Of a stretch of 64,000 nt of DNA, positions 17,217-30,287 are shown piece by piece. The DNA is from Brevibacterium picturae. GTDB lineage: Bacteria; Actinomycetota; Actinomycetes; Actinomycetales; Brevibacteriaceae. Location: contig NZ_LT629739.1 in NCBI RefSeq assembly GCF_900105045.1, positions 1,488,001 through 1,552,000 on the forward strand. The letters are read 5' to 3'. Positions within the stretch are counted from its first letter, which is position 1. Each line of letters starts with the position of its first letter. The position numbers were made by a program, and so were the translations under genes. A model generated the notes under the pieces. It was given only the letters and a program-made list of their open reading frames with translations, ran no database searches and was not told where the DNA came from.

Positions 17217-17695
17217 CGTTTCGATGAGGTCTGGGGTCGTGACTTGGGGATGACTTTTCGCAGCCGCTGGAGACTGGTGCCCGGGTGGCTGGAATGAGTG
17301 GCGGGGGTGATTTTCAGGTGGCTGGGTGTGGGTGTGGGTGTGCGCCCAAGTGGCAGCAGGCTCCCATGATGCTGGAGGAGGCACCCAGGGCCGATACAAC
17401 GCCTAGGCGTCCAGACGCCGGTGTACGCGGAGTGGTTTCGGCACGCAGGCGTGGTCTCGAGGAGAGACAGCCTCACACAGCCGTGGTCTCGAAGAGGCAC
17501 AGCGGGCCGTGGGCGCTCCGCCGCGCGTAGTCAGCGACTCCGCGCGGGTTCTGGGGACATGGGCCCTGGAGTTCACAGGAACCCCAGGCGCGGAAACCCC
17601 AGCCACAGGACCCCCACGACGCCGCAAGAGCCCCGCCCCCAGCTGCAACAGCCCCAGCCCCAGCCCGCAGACCTACCCGCGGTCGCTGAAGCCTC
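17217..17695. other. 479 bp spacer between the ect promoter region and sdaA
   Basis: No convincing gene on either strand. It contains a G-rich run with repeated GGGTGT (about 17324-17342) and, from 17560, a C/A-rich low-complexity stretch. CGTGGTCTCGA(G/A)GA occurs twice (about 17450 and 17482). The last 200 bp form the 3' side of sdaA; no T-rich terminator is seen there. Confidence 0.4.
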
Positions 17696-19216
<1,521 letters not shown>

Positions 19217-19245
19217 GGAAGATACTCCGATTCTTATCGTGTGAT

Positions 19246-19342
19246 CGATGGGACCGACCCAGGACTGGAGGTTCCAGCCCCGTCAGTTTGGAGGCTCCAG
19301 CCCGGTCCGGCCAGAACAATCCAGCCGTGGTCGGTCCCATCG
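19246..19342 (-). repeat. 14-bp inverted repeat structure between gcvH and sdaA
   Basis: CGATGGGACCGACC (19246-19259) and GGTCGGTCCCATCG (19329-19342) are perfectly complementary; the 69-base interior holds smaller CTGGA/TCCAG stems. It fills almost the whole gcvH-sdaA gap and starts 13 bp after the gcvH stop. It could attenuate or process the transcript. Glycine-riboswitch core motifs are not present in it. Confidence 0.65.
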
Positions 19343-19355
19343 GTCGGAGGGTGTG

Positions 19356-19754
19356 TCAGAGGGAGTTGGCCTCTGCGTAGCCTGCTGCATCCATCACTTC
19401 GCCCAATTCGGTGACGTTGACTTCGAACAGCCAGCCGTCGCCGTAGGGGTCGGAGTTGAGCAGACCCGGGTTGTCGGTCGTCGCCTCGTTGATGGAGGTG
19501 ACCTCACCGGTCACGGGGCAGTACAGGTCGGAGACCGACTTGGTCGATTCGACCTCACCACAGGTCTCACCTGCGGTGACAGTGTCGCCGACCTCCGGCA
19601 GGTCCACGTAGACGACCTCGCCGAGGGCGTCAGAGGCGACCGCGGTGATGCCGATCTTGACCGTGTTGCCGACAATGGCGTCGGCTCCGGCATTGATCCA
19701 CTCGTGCTCGGCGGAGTACGTGAAGTTGTCTGGGAGCGGGGGCAGTTGCGCCAT
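19356..19754 (-). CDS. gcvH: Glycine cleavage system H protein
   Basis: 132-residue lipoyl carrier that shuttles the aminomethyl group between P, T and L proteins. The lipoylated lysine is in [16 protein letters not shown] (Lys about 72). Other family features are AEHEWI near the start, [19 protein letters not shown], and [15 protein letters not shown] near the end. Full length. Third gene of the gcv cluster, 92 bp after gcvT. Confidence 0.97.
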   Translation of the reverse strand: MAQLPPLPDNFTYSAEHEWINAGADAIVGNTVKIGITAVASDALGEVVYVDLPEVGDTVTAGETCGEVESTKSVSDLYCPVTGEVTSINEATTDNPGLLNSDPYGDGWLFEVNVTELGEVMDAAGYAEANSL

Positions 19755-19846
19755 GGTTGTCCTTTTCTGCTTGATTGACAGCGTTGTGGGTGAGCAGGTG
19801 CCCCCAGTGTACGAGCCACCGGGGCCACCACATCACGATCGGCGGA

Positions 19847-21138
19847 TCAGTTCTCGCCGCGTTTGTAGAACGGCAATGCGGCCACGGTGAACTCGTGTGC
19901 TTTGCCGCGGATGTCGACGAAGACGGGTGTGCCCGGATCGGCCATTCCGCGGTCGAGGAACGCCAGGGCGATGGGGTGCCCGAGCGTCGGCGAGGGCTGT
20001 CCGGAGGTGACGGTCCCGACCGTCGTACCGCCTTCGGCGCCGACCTCGTCCGCCGAGGCGAATACCTCTGCCCCCGAGCGTGCTGCGCGACGGCCTTTCG
20101 AGGTGAGTCCGACGAGCACGCGTGGCGGTTCGGTCTCGCCCAGCTTCGCCAATGCCTCGCGGGCGGCGAAGTTCTCCTTCGTCGTGAACCCGATCATGCG
20201 ACGAAGTCCCACGTCGAAGGGTGTGGTCTCGAGGCCGAGTTCGTTGCCGTAGAGCGGCATGCCCGCTTCCAACCGCAGCGAATCGCGTGAGGCCAGGCCG
20301 CAGGGCACAAGGCCGTAATCGACGCCGGCGGTCGTCAGGGTCTCCCACAGGCGCTCGGCCGCGATGTTGGGGATGTAGAGCTCGAAGCCGTCCTCCCCGG
20401 TATAGCCGGTGCGCGCGAGCATCAGGTCGATGCCGGCGATCGTCAGCGGCATCCATGCGTAGTACTTCAGCTCCCGGACCGCCTCGCCGACGGTGATGCC
20501 GGTGGAGTTCACCTCGGAACCGTCCGCACCGTCCGCAGCTCCGGTCACGGCCGCATCGGTGGCAGCCGATCCATCCGCCGAGGTGGTGCTGGGCCCGAAT
20601 TCCCCGTGGGCACCCTCGTCGAGGGCACGGAGGATGATGGCCTCGGAGTTCGGACCCTGCACGGCGATGAGCGCAGTGTCCTCGGACTCGTCGACGAGTT
20701 TGGCGTCGGCGCCCGGAGACTCGACTTGCAGGAAGTTCTGCAGGCGCTCCTTCAGGGTCGCGACGACGGTTGGGGTGTTCGAGGCGTTGGGGACGATGAG
20801 GAATTCTTCCTCAGCAATCCGGTAGGTGATGAGGTCGTCGAGAAGGTAACCGGCGTCGTTGACGAGGACACCGTATTTGGCTTTGCCGATCTTCATCTTC
20901 GAGTACTTGGCCACGAGGGCGTAGTCGAGGAAGGCGGCGGCGTCGGAGCCGGTGAGGCGGACCTCGCCCATGTGGGAGAGGTCGAAGATTCCGGCGGCCT
21001 CCCGCACGGCACGGTGCTCGGCCAGTTCCGAGCCGTACTTCAGCGGCATGTCCCAGCCGCCGAAGTCGGTGAAGGATGCACCCAGCTGGGCATGGATTCC
21101 GTGCAGCGGGGTCTCGCGCGTCGAATTCTCAGTACTCA

Positions 21139-21139
<1 letters not shown>
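19847..21139 (-). CDS. gcvT: Glycine cleavage system T protein (aminomethyltransferase)
   Basis: 430 residues against the usual 360-375. It transfers the methylene group from lipoyl-H to tetrahydrofolate and releases ammonia. It shows FGGWDMPLKYGS at the start, FDLSHMGEV, ARTGYTGEDGFELY (folate site) and CGLASRDSLRLEAGMPLYG. The extra length is an Ala/Ser/Asp/Gly-rich insert at about residues 178-213 between the two main subdomains. The ATG at 21139 shares one base with the gcvP stop (TGATG), so translation is probably coupled. Confidence 0.96.
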
Positions 21140-24090
<2,951 letters not shown>

Positions 24091-24236
24091 TGCCGTCCTC
24101 GGGTCGGTGTCGCGCCCGCCTACGGAGGACGCACTGAGCAGTGGTGGTCCTCCCCGTTCTGTCGGACGCGCGTCTCCATATCGCTTTGCGCACGGGGCGC
24201 GCGGCGGGCCGGAGTCGGCTCCTTCAGATATGCCTG

Positions 24237-24352
24237 CAATCGGTGGTACTGGGCCTGAGAGTTTCCCGGGGAGGGAATTGCACCTACGGCGCTGCACAGT
24301 GAAGCTGGGCAACTGAAGCAGTTGCGGCGACCGAGCAGCTCTCCCACGTCAT
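24237..24352 (-). promoter_or_regulatory. Glycine riboswitch aptamer upstream of gcvP
   Basis: Read on the minus strand, GGGAGAG near 24345-24339, GCGCCGTAGGTGCAA, CCCCGGGAAACTCTCAGG and a closing GTACCACC match the conserved glycine-aptamer core, in the right order and spacing. GTGG and CCAC at its ends form P1. Only one complete aptamer is seen. Between it and gcvP a GGAGGAC/GTCCTCC stem (24124-24153) may be part of the expression platform. In this class glycine usually switches gcv genes on. Confidence 0.87.
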
Positions 24353-24378
24353 GTCTTAACGGCAGTATGAACTTATGT

Positions 24379-24396
24379 GGTTATATACCTATAACC
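24379..24396. promoter_or_regulatory. Palindrome in the gcv promoter region
   Basis: GGTTATA-TACC-TATAACC is a perfect 7-4-7 inverted repeat about 30 bp upstream of the riboswitch. AAGTTCATA occurs on both sides of it on the minus strand. Likely operator or promoter element of the gcv operon. Confidence 0.45.
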
Positions 24397-24495
24397 TGTG
24401 TGGCTATGAACTTGTCTGCGTGCGTGGTCACTGATGGCCATGCACTTACGGGGCCAAGTCTAGTGGTATCGCTAACGGTGGACAAACACCGTGAT

Positions 24496-24551
24496 GGGGG
24501 CCTGGTCAGGCGGTGGGGGCCTGGTCAGGCGGTGGGGGCCTAGTCGGGTGG
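24496..24551. repeat. 19-bp tandem repeat, about 2.9 copies
   Basis: GGGGGCCTGGTCAGGCGGT occurs exactly at 24496-24514 and 24515-24533, and a diverged copy follows at 24534-24551. It lies in the non-coding gap between gcv and the SDR gene. Confidence 0.85.
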
Positions 24552-24592
24552 CCCGCCCACTCCACAGCCCCACAGGAATTTCACCCATCCTA

Positions 24593-24657
24593 GAATTTCG
24601 CGGGAACAGAAGTGTGTAATTCTTCGCTGCGATCGAACTTCTGTTCACGCGAAATTC
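24593..24657. repeat. Dispersed palindrome, family C copy 1
   Basis: GAATTTCGCG-gg-AACAGAAGT (24593-24613) and ACTTCTGTT-ca-CGCGAAATTC (24637-24657) form a long stem-loop 57 bp beyond the 3' end of the SDR gene. It shares ATTT(C/G)GCGTGAACAGA with the palindrome at 31141-31201. Confidence 0.8.
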
Positions 24658-24713
24658 TCGACCCCACGGCACTTCTGCGGTGCCTGACCCTGGGGTCGTG
24701 TCGGTTGTGCCTC

Positions 24714-25514
24714 TCAGGCGTTTCCGCCGGCGGTAATGACGCCGCCGTCGGCGGTGAGCACCTGCGCGGTGATCCAGTCCGCGTCGGAAGAAGCCAGGTA
24801 GGCCACGGCGCCGGCGATGTCCTCGGGAGTTCCGAGTCGCTTGGCCGGGTAGACGGAGGCGACTTCCTCTTCTTTTCCTTCGTAGAGCGCTGTAGCGAAG
24901 TTCGTCTTCACCACGGCTGGGGCGACGGCGTTGACGCGGATGTCCGGGCCGAGTTCGACGGCAAGCGACTTGGTCAGGTGGGAGACCGCTGCCTTCGAGA
25001 TGCCGTAGAAGGAGATGCCGGGGCTGGGGACCTGACCGGCGACGGAGGAGATGCTCACGACCCGGCCCTTGTTCTCGCGGAAGCCGAGCTTCTCGTGATG
25101 GACCGCCTCCTGCACCCAGGCGAGCGTGCCGATGACGTTGACGTCGAGGATCTTTCGAGCAGCGTCGAGATCGATGTCGATGAGCGGCCCGTAGACCGGG
25201 TTGATGCCGACGTTCGTGACCAGCACGTCGAGGCGGCCGAACTTCTCCGCGATCGTGTCGAAGACCTCCGCGCGATGCTCGGGATTGTCGGACTTCCCGG
25301 CGATGGCCAGGGCAGTGCCGTCGGGGAACTGCGCGACCGCCTCGGCGAGGGCCTCGGGTTTGCGTGCGGTGAGGACGACGGCGGCACCCTCGGCCTGCAG
25401 TCGCTTCGCGATGCCGAGTCCGATGCCGCGGCTGGCACCTGTGATGAGTGCGACCTGACCGCTGAATCGCTTGCCGAGGTGGTTCTGCGCGTCCCTGCTG
25501 GCCTGCTCTGTCAT
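24714..25514 (-). CDS. SDR family oxidoreductase (FabG-like)
   Basis: 266-residue NAD(P)-dependent short-chain dehydrogenase. It has the cofactor motif TGASRGIG near residue 25, NVG (the NNAG position) in LVTNVGINP, the catalytic Ser in SISSVAGQ, YGISK (YxxxK), and a C-terminal VLTADGG. Probably acts on hydroxyacyl or other alcohol substrates. The start at 25514 follows GGAG. A TetR-type palindrome lies about 30 bp upstream, so it is likely repressed by a TetR protein encoded elsewhere. Convergent neighbours and a family C palindrome mark its end. Confidence 0.93.
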   Translation of the reverse strand: MTEQASRDAQNHLGKRFSGQVALITGASRGIGLGIAKRLQAEGAAVVLTARKPEALAEAVAQFPDGTALAIAGKSDNPEHRAEVFDTIAEKFGRLDVLVTNVGINPVYGPLIDIDLDAARKILDVNVIGTLAWVQEAVHHEKLGFRENKGRVVSISSVAGQVPSPGISFYGISKAAVSHLTKSLAVELGPDIRVNAVAPAVVKTNFATALYEGKEEEVASVYPAKRLGTPEDIAGAVAYLASSDADWITAQVLTADGGVITAGGNA

Positions 25515-25541
25515 GAAAGAACTCCGTCGTTCGTGAAGGAA

Positions 25542-25559
25542 ACCGAGCGTTCGCTCAGT
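25542..25559. promoter_or_regulatory. TetR-type operator upstream of the SDR gene
   Basis: ACCGAGCGTTCGCTCAGT contains perfect GAGCG-TT-CGCTC arms with AC/GT at the outer ends, a form common for TetR regulators of fatty-acid-type genes. It lies between the divergent SDR gene and the small frame at 25634. Confidence 0.6.
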
Positions 25560-25633
25560 ACTGTGTTTGTATCGTAGGCAGGAGCGGGCGCCGATCACAA
25601 GGAGAAGTTGCCCGGAAGCACGAGGAGTTTGGG

Positions 25634-25753
25634 ATGAACCGGCTGGAGCACACCCTCGACCTGGGTCCTGCGGATCTGTTTCCGCTGGCACGCGAGGCGA
25701 TACGCCGAGGGTCTGAAGCGTCTGCTCGCAGATCGACGGCACGGCTCTCATGA
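25634..25753 (+). CDS. Possible 39-residue leader protein coupled to the kinase gene
   Basis: The frame starts MNRLEHTLDLGPADLF after GAGGAG and ends in TGA that overlaps the ATG of the next gene (ATGA at 25750-25753). The overlap and ribosome site suggest real translation, which would couple synthesis of the downstream kinase. It has no recognisable domain and could also be a degraded N-terminus of something larger. Confidence 0.45.
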   Translation: MNRLEHTLDLGPADLFPLAREAIRRGSEASARRSTARLS

Positions 25754-26571
25754 CTGAAGCCCAATTGCGCGCAATGAGGTCGGCCTCAGCGCTGCTCGGT
25801 CGAGAGCTGACGTTCGTCGAAGAGTTCACCGGCGGCCAGCATGCGACCACACTCCTGACCACAACTGGCGAGAGCGAACTGGTCGTCCGCGCCTTTCCAG
25901 CGCACCACGACGCGGCCGTGCGAGAAGCCGAAGTATTGGGACGGCTCTCCTCCCTCGGCGCATGGGTCCCACACTTGGTGGCGGCCTCCGCTGAGCTCGA
26001 CGATCCCGTCATCGTCACCTCACGCGTTGCTGGCAGTGCACCGACCCCAGATCTCTCACCGCTGACGATGGCCACGGAGATGGCGGCCGCGCTCGTGCGC
26101 ATTCATGAACTCGACGGCAGCGGGCTGCGACCGACCCCCGCAGAACCACTTCGCGGACACGCTCCGATCATCAAGCGGGCTCAACGAGAGTGGGACCACC
26201 TGGACATGAGCGACGCCGTGCTCATCCACTCGGACTTCTGGTGCGGGAATGCACTGTGGAGGGGCGGCCGTCTGACCGGAGTCGTCGACTGGTCGGGCGC
26301 GCGTTCGGGTCCGCGCGGGGTGGACCTGGCGTGGTGCCGGCAGGACCTTGTGCTCCTCGGCTCCCCCAGCGCAGCCGAACTGTTTCTCGAGGAGTACGAG
26401 CGACTGTCGGGTGCCGCGGTCGATGACATCGGCACTTGGGATGTGCAGGCGGCAGCATCGGCACATGACCGCGTCGAAACCTGGCTGCCGAATTACCTGG
26501 GCATCGGCCGGGTTGATATGACGGCGGAGCTGCTGCGCGAACGACTCGATGCGTGGAACGCGAAGCTGTGA
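25750..26571 (+). CDS. Phosphotransferase of the APH (aminoglycoside/choline kinase) fold
   Basis: 273-residue kinase-like protein. It shows FTGGQHATTLL (nucleotide loop), VVRAFP, the catalytic loop LIHSDFWCGNALW (HxDxxxxN) and the metal aspartate in GVVDWSGA. APH-fold proteins near acyl-CoA dehydrogenases (as in ACAD10/11) phosphorylate hydroxyacyl substrates, and the acyl-CoA dehydrogenase and SDRs in this block make that plausible. Antibiotic resistance is less likely in this context. The substrate is inferred, not shown. Overlaps the small upstream frame by 4 bp. Confidence 0.88.
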   Translation: MTEAQLRAMRSASALLGRELTFVEEFTGGQHATTLLTTTGESELVVRAFPAHHDAAVREAEVLGRLSSLGAWVPHLVAASAELDDPVIVTSRVAGSAPTPDLSPLTMATEMAAALVRIHELDGSGLRPTPAEPLRGHAPIIKRAQREWDHLDMSDAVLIHSDFWCGNALWRGGRLTGVVDWSGARSGPRGVDLAWCRQDLVLLGSPSAAELFLEEYERLSGAAVDDIGTWDVQAAASAHDRVETWLPNYLGIGRVDMTAELLRERLDAWNAKL

Positions 26572-26646
26572 GGTCTCCGCGACGGAGGCCTGCGGGGGCG
26601 GGGTCGCCAGCCGCCGATCGCCAGCCGTCGGCGGCACCCGCAGCAA

Positions 26647-27543
26647 TCACTCCACGGTCGGCAGAACCTCCTCGGCGAGGGCCAGCACTGCATCCAACGA
26701 CGGCTTGCCGTGGTCGCTTCGGTGCGCCAGGTACAGCGTCGATGGGTCCTGGGGAATATCGAGGGGCACGGCGACCGTGCCGACTTCACGCGTGTTCGCG
26801 GAGACCGAGTCGAAGGTGATCGAGACTCCCAGCCCTGCGGCGACCAGTGCGCCGATCGTCTGGGTATCGGGGGCAGTCTGCGCCTGGCGAGGCGTGAAGC
26901 CTGCGTCGTGGCACAGGCGCATCGTGTTCTCACGCAGGGTCGAGCTGGGATGTGCCGGCAGAGTGATGAAGTCTTCGTCGGCCAGATCCTCGACTCGGAT
27001 GGAGGATCGGCCGGCCAGACGGTGGCCATCAGGTAAGGCAACGCACAGACGCTCGATCATCACCGCTCGACCCGTCACTCCCGGCGGCTGCTTGCTCCAT
27101 CTCACCAGCGCGAGATCAAGGGTGCCGTCGACGAGTCGCGACAGCCCCTCCTCGGCGAAGACATTCGACTCGAGGCTGAAGACTATTCCTGGGCTGCGTT
27201 CCCGCGAGGCTGTGACCAGGCTGGCGACCAAGGACCGGGACGAGGACCGGGCGAAGCCGAAACTGATGCGCCCGGTCTCCCCCGACGCCGCACGCTGCAC
27301 CGAGTCGACCGCGAGGCTCTGATACTCGAGCATCTTCCGTGCCGGCTCGACCAGCGCCTCACCCTCGGGTGAGAGCCGCACATTGCGGGTCGTGCGCTGG
27401 AACAACGAGACGCCGAGGTCGTCCTCGAGAGCCCTGATCGTCCTGCTCAGCGGGGGCTGGAGCACTCCGAGGCGCTCAGCGGCACGACCGAAGTGCAGCT
27501 CCTCGGCGACAGCCAGAAAGGCGCGCACCTGCTGAATCTCCAT
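26647..27543 (-). CDS. LysR family transcriptional regulator
   Basis: 298 residues. The N-terminal HTH (IQQVRAFLAVAEELHFGRAAERLGVLQPPLSRTIRALEDDLG) and the RTTRNVRLSPEGEAL wing are clear, followed by an effector domain with ALVAAGLGVSITFDSV. The second of two adjacent ATGs (27543) has the better spacing from AAGGAGG. Divergent from the CoA-transferase/acyl-CoA dehydrogenase/SDR operon and so the likely activator. It belongs to the CatR/BenM-like group by its HFGRAAERLGVLQPPLS signature. Confidence 0.93.
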   Translation of the reverse strand: MEIQQVRAFLAVAEELHFGRAAERLGVLQPPLSRTIRALEDDLGVSLFQRTTRNVRLSPEGEALVEPARKMLEYQSLAVDSVQRAASGETGRISFGFARSSSRSLVASLVTASRERSPGIVFSLESNVFAEEGLSRLVDGTLDLALVRWSKQPPGVTGRAVMIERLCVALPDGHRLAGRSSIRVEDLADEDFITLPAHPSSTLRENTMRLCHDAGFTPRQAQTAPDTQTIGALVAAGLGVSITFDSVSANTREVGTVAVPLDIPQDPSTLYLAHRSDHGKPSLDAVLALAEEVLPTVE

Positions 27544-27733
27544 CATGCCTCCTTCTCCCGGCCCCCGCGGCCGCATCCAACACGCACTCGCTTAAATATC
27601 GTTTCAGATAACAATCTCTTCTCATTATTGCTCATGTTGCTATATTGTGGGGTGAAACACTCTGACGAACTTCAGAATCACGACGAAGGTCAGAATACGC
27701 AGAACCAATCAGAACCAACGGGAGCTTTCATAG
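27544..27733. promoter_or_regulatory. AT-rich divergent promoter region with CAGAA repeats
   Basis: The spacer is unusually AT-rich for the window (27590-27660). A possible -10 for the rightward operon is TATATT at about 27643. CAGAA recurs at roughly 9-12 bp spacing between 27670 and 27720. The ribosome site GGGAG lies before 27734. Confidence 0.5.
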
Positions 27734-28993
27734 ATGACTGGCGAGACCGCTGCGGCCCAACCCTCGTCCCAGCAGGAACAATCCTCGTCCCGGCACGGAG
27801 CGGGGACATCGGATCCGACCGACCGCACGGAATCCATCGCTGACTTCCTCCCCCGTGAAGGCGACGGCCCGCTGTCGGGCCAGGTCGTCGTCGATTTCTC
27901 GCGCGTCCTCGCCGGCCCGTATTCCACGATGATGCTCGCCGACCTCGGCGCCACGGTCATCAAGGTCGAGGGTCCCAGCGGGGATGACACCCGGCATTGG
28001 GCCCCACCTGCCCGCGATGAGGACGCCACCTATTATCTGTCGATCAACCGGAACAAGTACGACATCGTCCTCGACTTCGCTGACGCTGACGACCTCGCAG
28101 TCGCCCAGAAGCTGGCCGCTCGTGCCGACATCATCGTCGAGAACTTCAAGCCCGGCGGCCTGAAGAAGTTCGGCCTCGACTACGACTCGGTCAAAGAGAC
28201 CAACGGCGAGGTCATCTTTGCCTCGGTCACCGGCTTCGGTGCCCACAACGCACTGCCCGGCTACGACCTGTTGGTCCAGGCGATGTCCGGCTTCATGAGC
28301 GTCACCGGCAGCCCCGACGGCTCCCCCTACCGTGCGGGCGTCGCGGTCTTCGATGTCATCACCGGTCTGCACACGACGATCGGGATCATGGCTGCAATCC
28401 AGCACAAGAACCTCACCGGCGAAGGACAGCTAGTCGAAACCAACCTCATGTCCTCGGCGATGTCGGGCCTGGCAAACCAGTCCGGAGCCTATGCCGCCGC
28501 AGGTGTGACGCCGACGCGAATGGGCAACGCCCACCCCAGCCTCTACCCCTACCAGCCGATGGACACGAAATCCGGTCAGCTCATCGTCGCCGCAGCCAAC
28601 GATCGTCAGTTCGCCACGCTCGCGACGGCCCTCGGTCGACCGGACTGGGCCGACGACGAACGGTTCGCCAAGGCCAAGACCCGCAACGCTCACCGGGACG
28701 AACTCGAGCCCGAACTCCTCGAAGCTCTCCAAGCCCACACGGCCCAGGAATGGTTCGACAAACTCACGGCAGTCGGCCTGCCCTGTGCCCCGATCAACTC
28801 GATCTCCCAGGGAGTCGAGCGTGCCCGGGACCTCGGCCTCGAACCGATCGTCGAGACCGGTCAGGGCGAGCGCGTCATTCCCACGATCCGCAATCCGATC
28901 CGACTGGCGAAATCCGAGGTCTCCTACGATCTCGCGCCGCCTGAGCTCGGTGCCGACTCCGAGCAGGTCCGCGCCTGGATCGACAGCCTCTAG
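27734..28993 (+). CDS. CaiB/BaiF family CoA-transferase
   Basis: 419-residue class III CoA-transferase moving CoA between acyl groups. It shows VVVDFSRVLAGPYSTMMLADLGATVIKVE (family start), RNKYDIVLDF, IIVENFKPGGLKKFGLDYD with the catalytic Asp region, ASVTGFGAHN and YDLLVQAMSGFMSVTG. A 45-residue Ser/Gln/Glu-rich N-terminal leader is extra. First gene of a three-gene operon with an acyl-CoA dehydrogenase and an SDR, an arrangement for activating and oxidising a carboxylic acid. Substrate unknown. Confidence 0.94.
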   Translation: MTGETAAAQPSSQQEQSSSRHGAGTSDPTDRTESIADFLPREGDGPLSGQVVVDFSRVLAGPYSTMMLADLGATVIKVEGPSGDDTRHWAPPARDEDATYYLSINRNKYDIVLDFADADDLAVAQKLAARADIIVENFKPGGLKKFGLDYDSVKETNGEVIFASVTGFGAHNALPGYDLLVQAMSGFMSVTGSPDGSPYRAGVAVFDVITGLHTTIGIMAAIQHKNLTGEGQLVETNLMSSAMSGLANQSGAYAAAGVTPTRMGNAHPSLYPYQPMDTKSGQLIVAAANDRQFATLATALGRPDWADDERFAKAKTRNAHRDELEPELLEALQAHTAQEWFDKLTAVGLPCAPINSISQGVERARDLGLEPIVETGQGERVIPTIRNPIRLAKSEVSYDLAPPELGADSEQVRAWIDSL

Positions 28994-29081
28994 CCCGCCT
29001 CGGCAACAACGGGGCCCAGCCGCCGCCTCGGCGACAACACCGTCTTCACCACACTGTCTCAACACACAAGGAGAACGCAGA

Positions 29082-30245
29082 ATGGATACCTCGGAACTGG
29101 ATGACGTCCTGTCGATCGTCCGCGAATTCGTCCGCGAGAAGGTCGTGCCCATCGAGCTCGACATCGAGGCCGACGACGCCATCCCGGAGACGATCATCAA
29201 GGAATCTGCCGAGATGGGACTCTTCGGTTGGGCGCTGCCCGAGGAATACGGCGGCCTGGGCATGAATGCCGAACAGGACGCGCAGCTGGCGATGGAGCTC
29301 GGCTACACCACACCGGCCTTCCGGTCCGTCTTCGGCACGAACAACGGCATCGCCGGGCAGGTGCTCGTCAACTACGGCACAGATGAGCAGAAGAGCCAGT
29401 GGCTGCCGAAGCTGACCTCCGGCGAGGTCGTGGCCTCATTCGCTCTCACCGAATCTGAGGCCGGGTCAGACCCCTCGGGCATGCGCACCCGCGCCGTGCG
29501 TGAGGGCGACGACTACGTCATCAACGGCAGCAAGCGCTTCATCACCAACGCCGAGTCCTCCGATGTGCTCATGGTCTTCGCCCGCACCGACCCGAACGCG
29601 AAGGGCTCGAAGGGCATCTCCGTCTTCCTCGTCCCGACGAAGACGGCCGGTGTCACGGTCGGAACACATGACAACAAGATGGGACAGGCCGGAGCGTGGA
29701 CCTCGGAGATCTTCTTCGACGACGTCCGCATCCCCGCCGCGAACCTCATCGGCGGCGAGGAGGAGAAGGGCTTCTACGCCGCGATGGCCTCCCTGAACAA
29801 GGGTCGCCTGCACATCGCCGCGATCTGCGTGGGTCAGGCCACCCGCATCCTCGATGAGTCCGTGAACTACGCCGCCGAGGCGAAACAGGGCGGAGAGCCC
29901 ATCGCCCGGTTCCAGCTGGTCCAGGCCATGCTCGCCGATATGTACACCGAAACCGCCGCGGCCAAGGCCCTCGTCCTCGCTGCCGCGAAACGTTGGGACA
30001 GCGAAGAGGACCGAAAGCTAGGCCCCAGCTCGGCCAAGCTCTTCGCCTCCGAGGCGCTGGGTCGCATCGCCGACAAGGGTGTCCAGATCCAGGGCGGCAC
30101 AGGCTATATGCGCGAATCCGCGGTCGAACGCTTCTACCGTCACGCTCGACTCTTCCGCATCTACGAGGGCACCTCGGAGGTCCAGCGCGTCGTCGTCGCC
30201 CGGCAGCTGCTCAAGGGTGCCCACAAACCACAGTTCAACCTGTAA
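29082..30245 (+). CDS. Acyl-CoA dehydrogenase
   Basis: 387-residue FAD enzyme introducing a trans-2 double bond. It shows LPEEYGGLGM, FALTESEAGSDPSGMRT (FAD site signature), FITNAESSD, KLFASEALGRIADKGVQIQGGTGYMRE and RIYEGTSEVQR, where the Glu is the catalytic base position of many ACADs. The start at 29082 follows AAGGAGAA. Second gene of the operon. Confidence 0.96.
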   Translation: MDTSELDDVLSIVREFVREKVVPIELDIEADDAIPETIIKESAEMGLFGWALPEEYGGLGMNAEQDAQLAMELGYTTPAFRSVFGTNNGIAGQVLVNYGTDEQKSQWLPKLTSGEVVASFALTESEAGSDPSGMRTRAVREGDDYVINGSKRFITNAESSDVLMVFARTDPNAKGSKGISVFLVPTKTAGVTVGTHDNKMGQAGAWTSEIFFDDVRIPAANLIGGEEEKGFYAAMASLNKGRLHIAAICVGQATRILDESVNYAAEAKQGGEPIARFQLVQAMLADMYTETAAAKALVLAAAKRWDSEEDRKLGPSSAKLFASEALGRIADKGVQIQGGTGYMRESAVERFYRHARLFRIYEGTSEVQRVVVARQLLKGAHKPQFNL

Positions 30246-30287
30246 GTCACGCACGTCGCACATCACGATCCACGAAAGAGAGCTCTT

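Noticed and set aside
24496..24551. Tandem repeat as a CRISPR remnant
   Set aside because: Units are directly adjacent without spacers and no cas gene is present.
25750..26571. Aminoglycoside resistance gene
   Set aside because: The fold is shared by many small-molecule kinases, and the neighbours are acyl-CoA enzymes; resistance is not supported.
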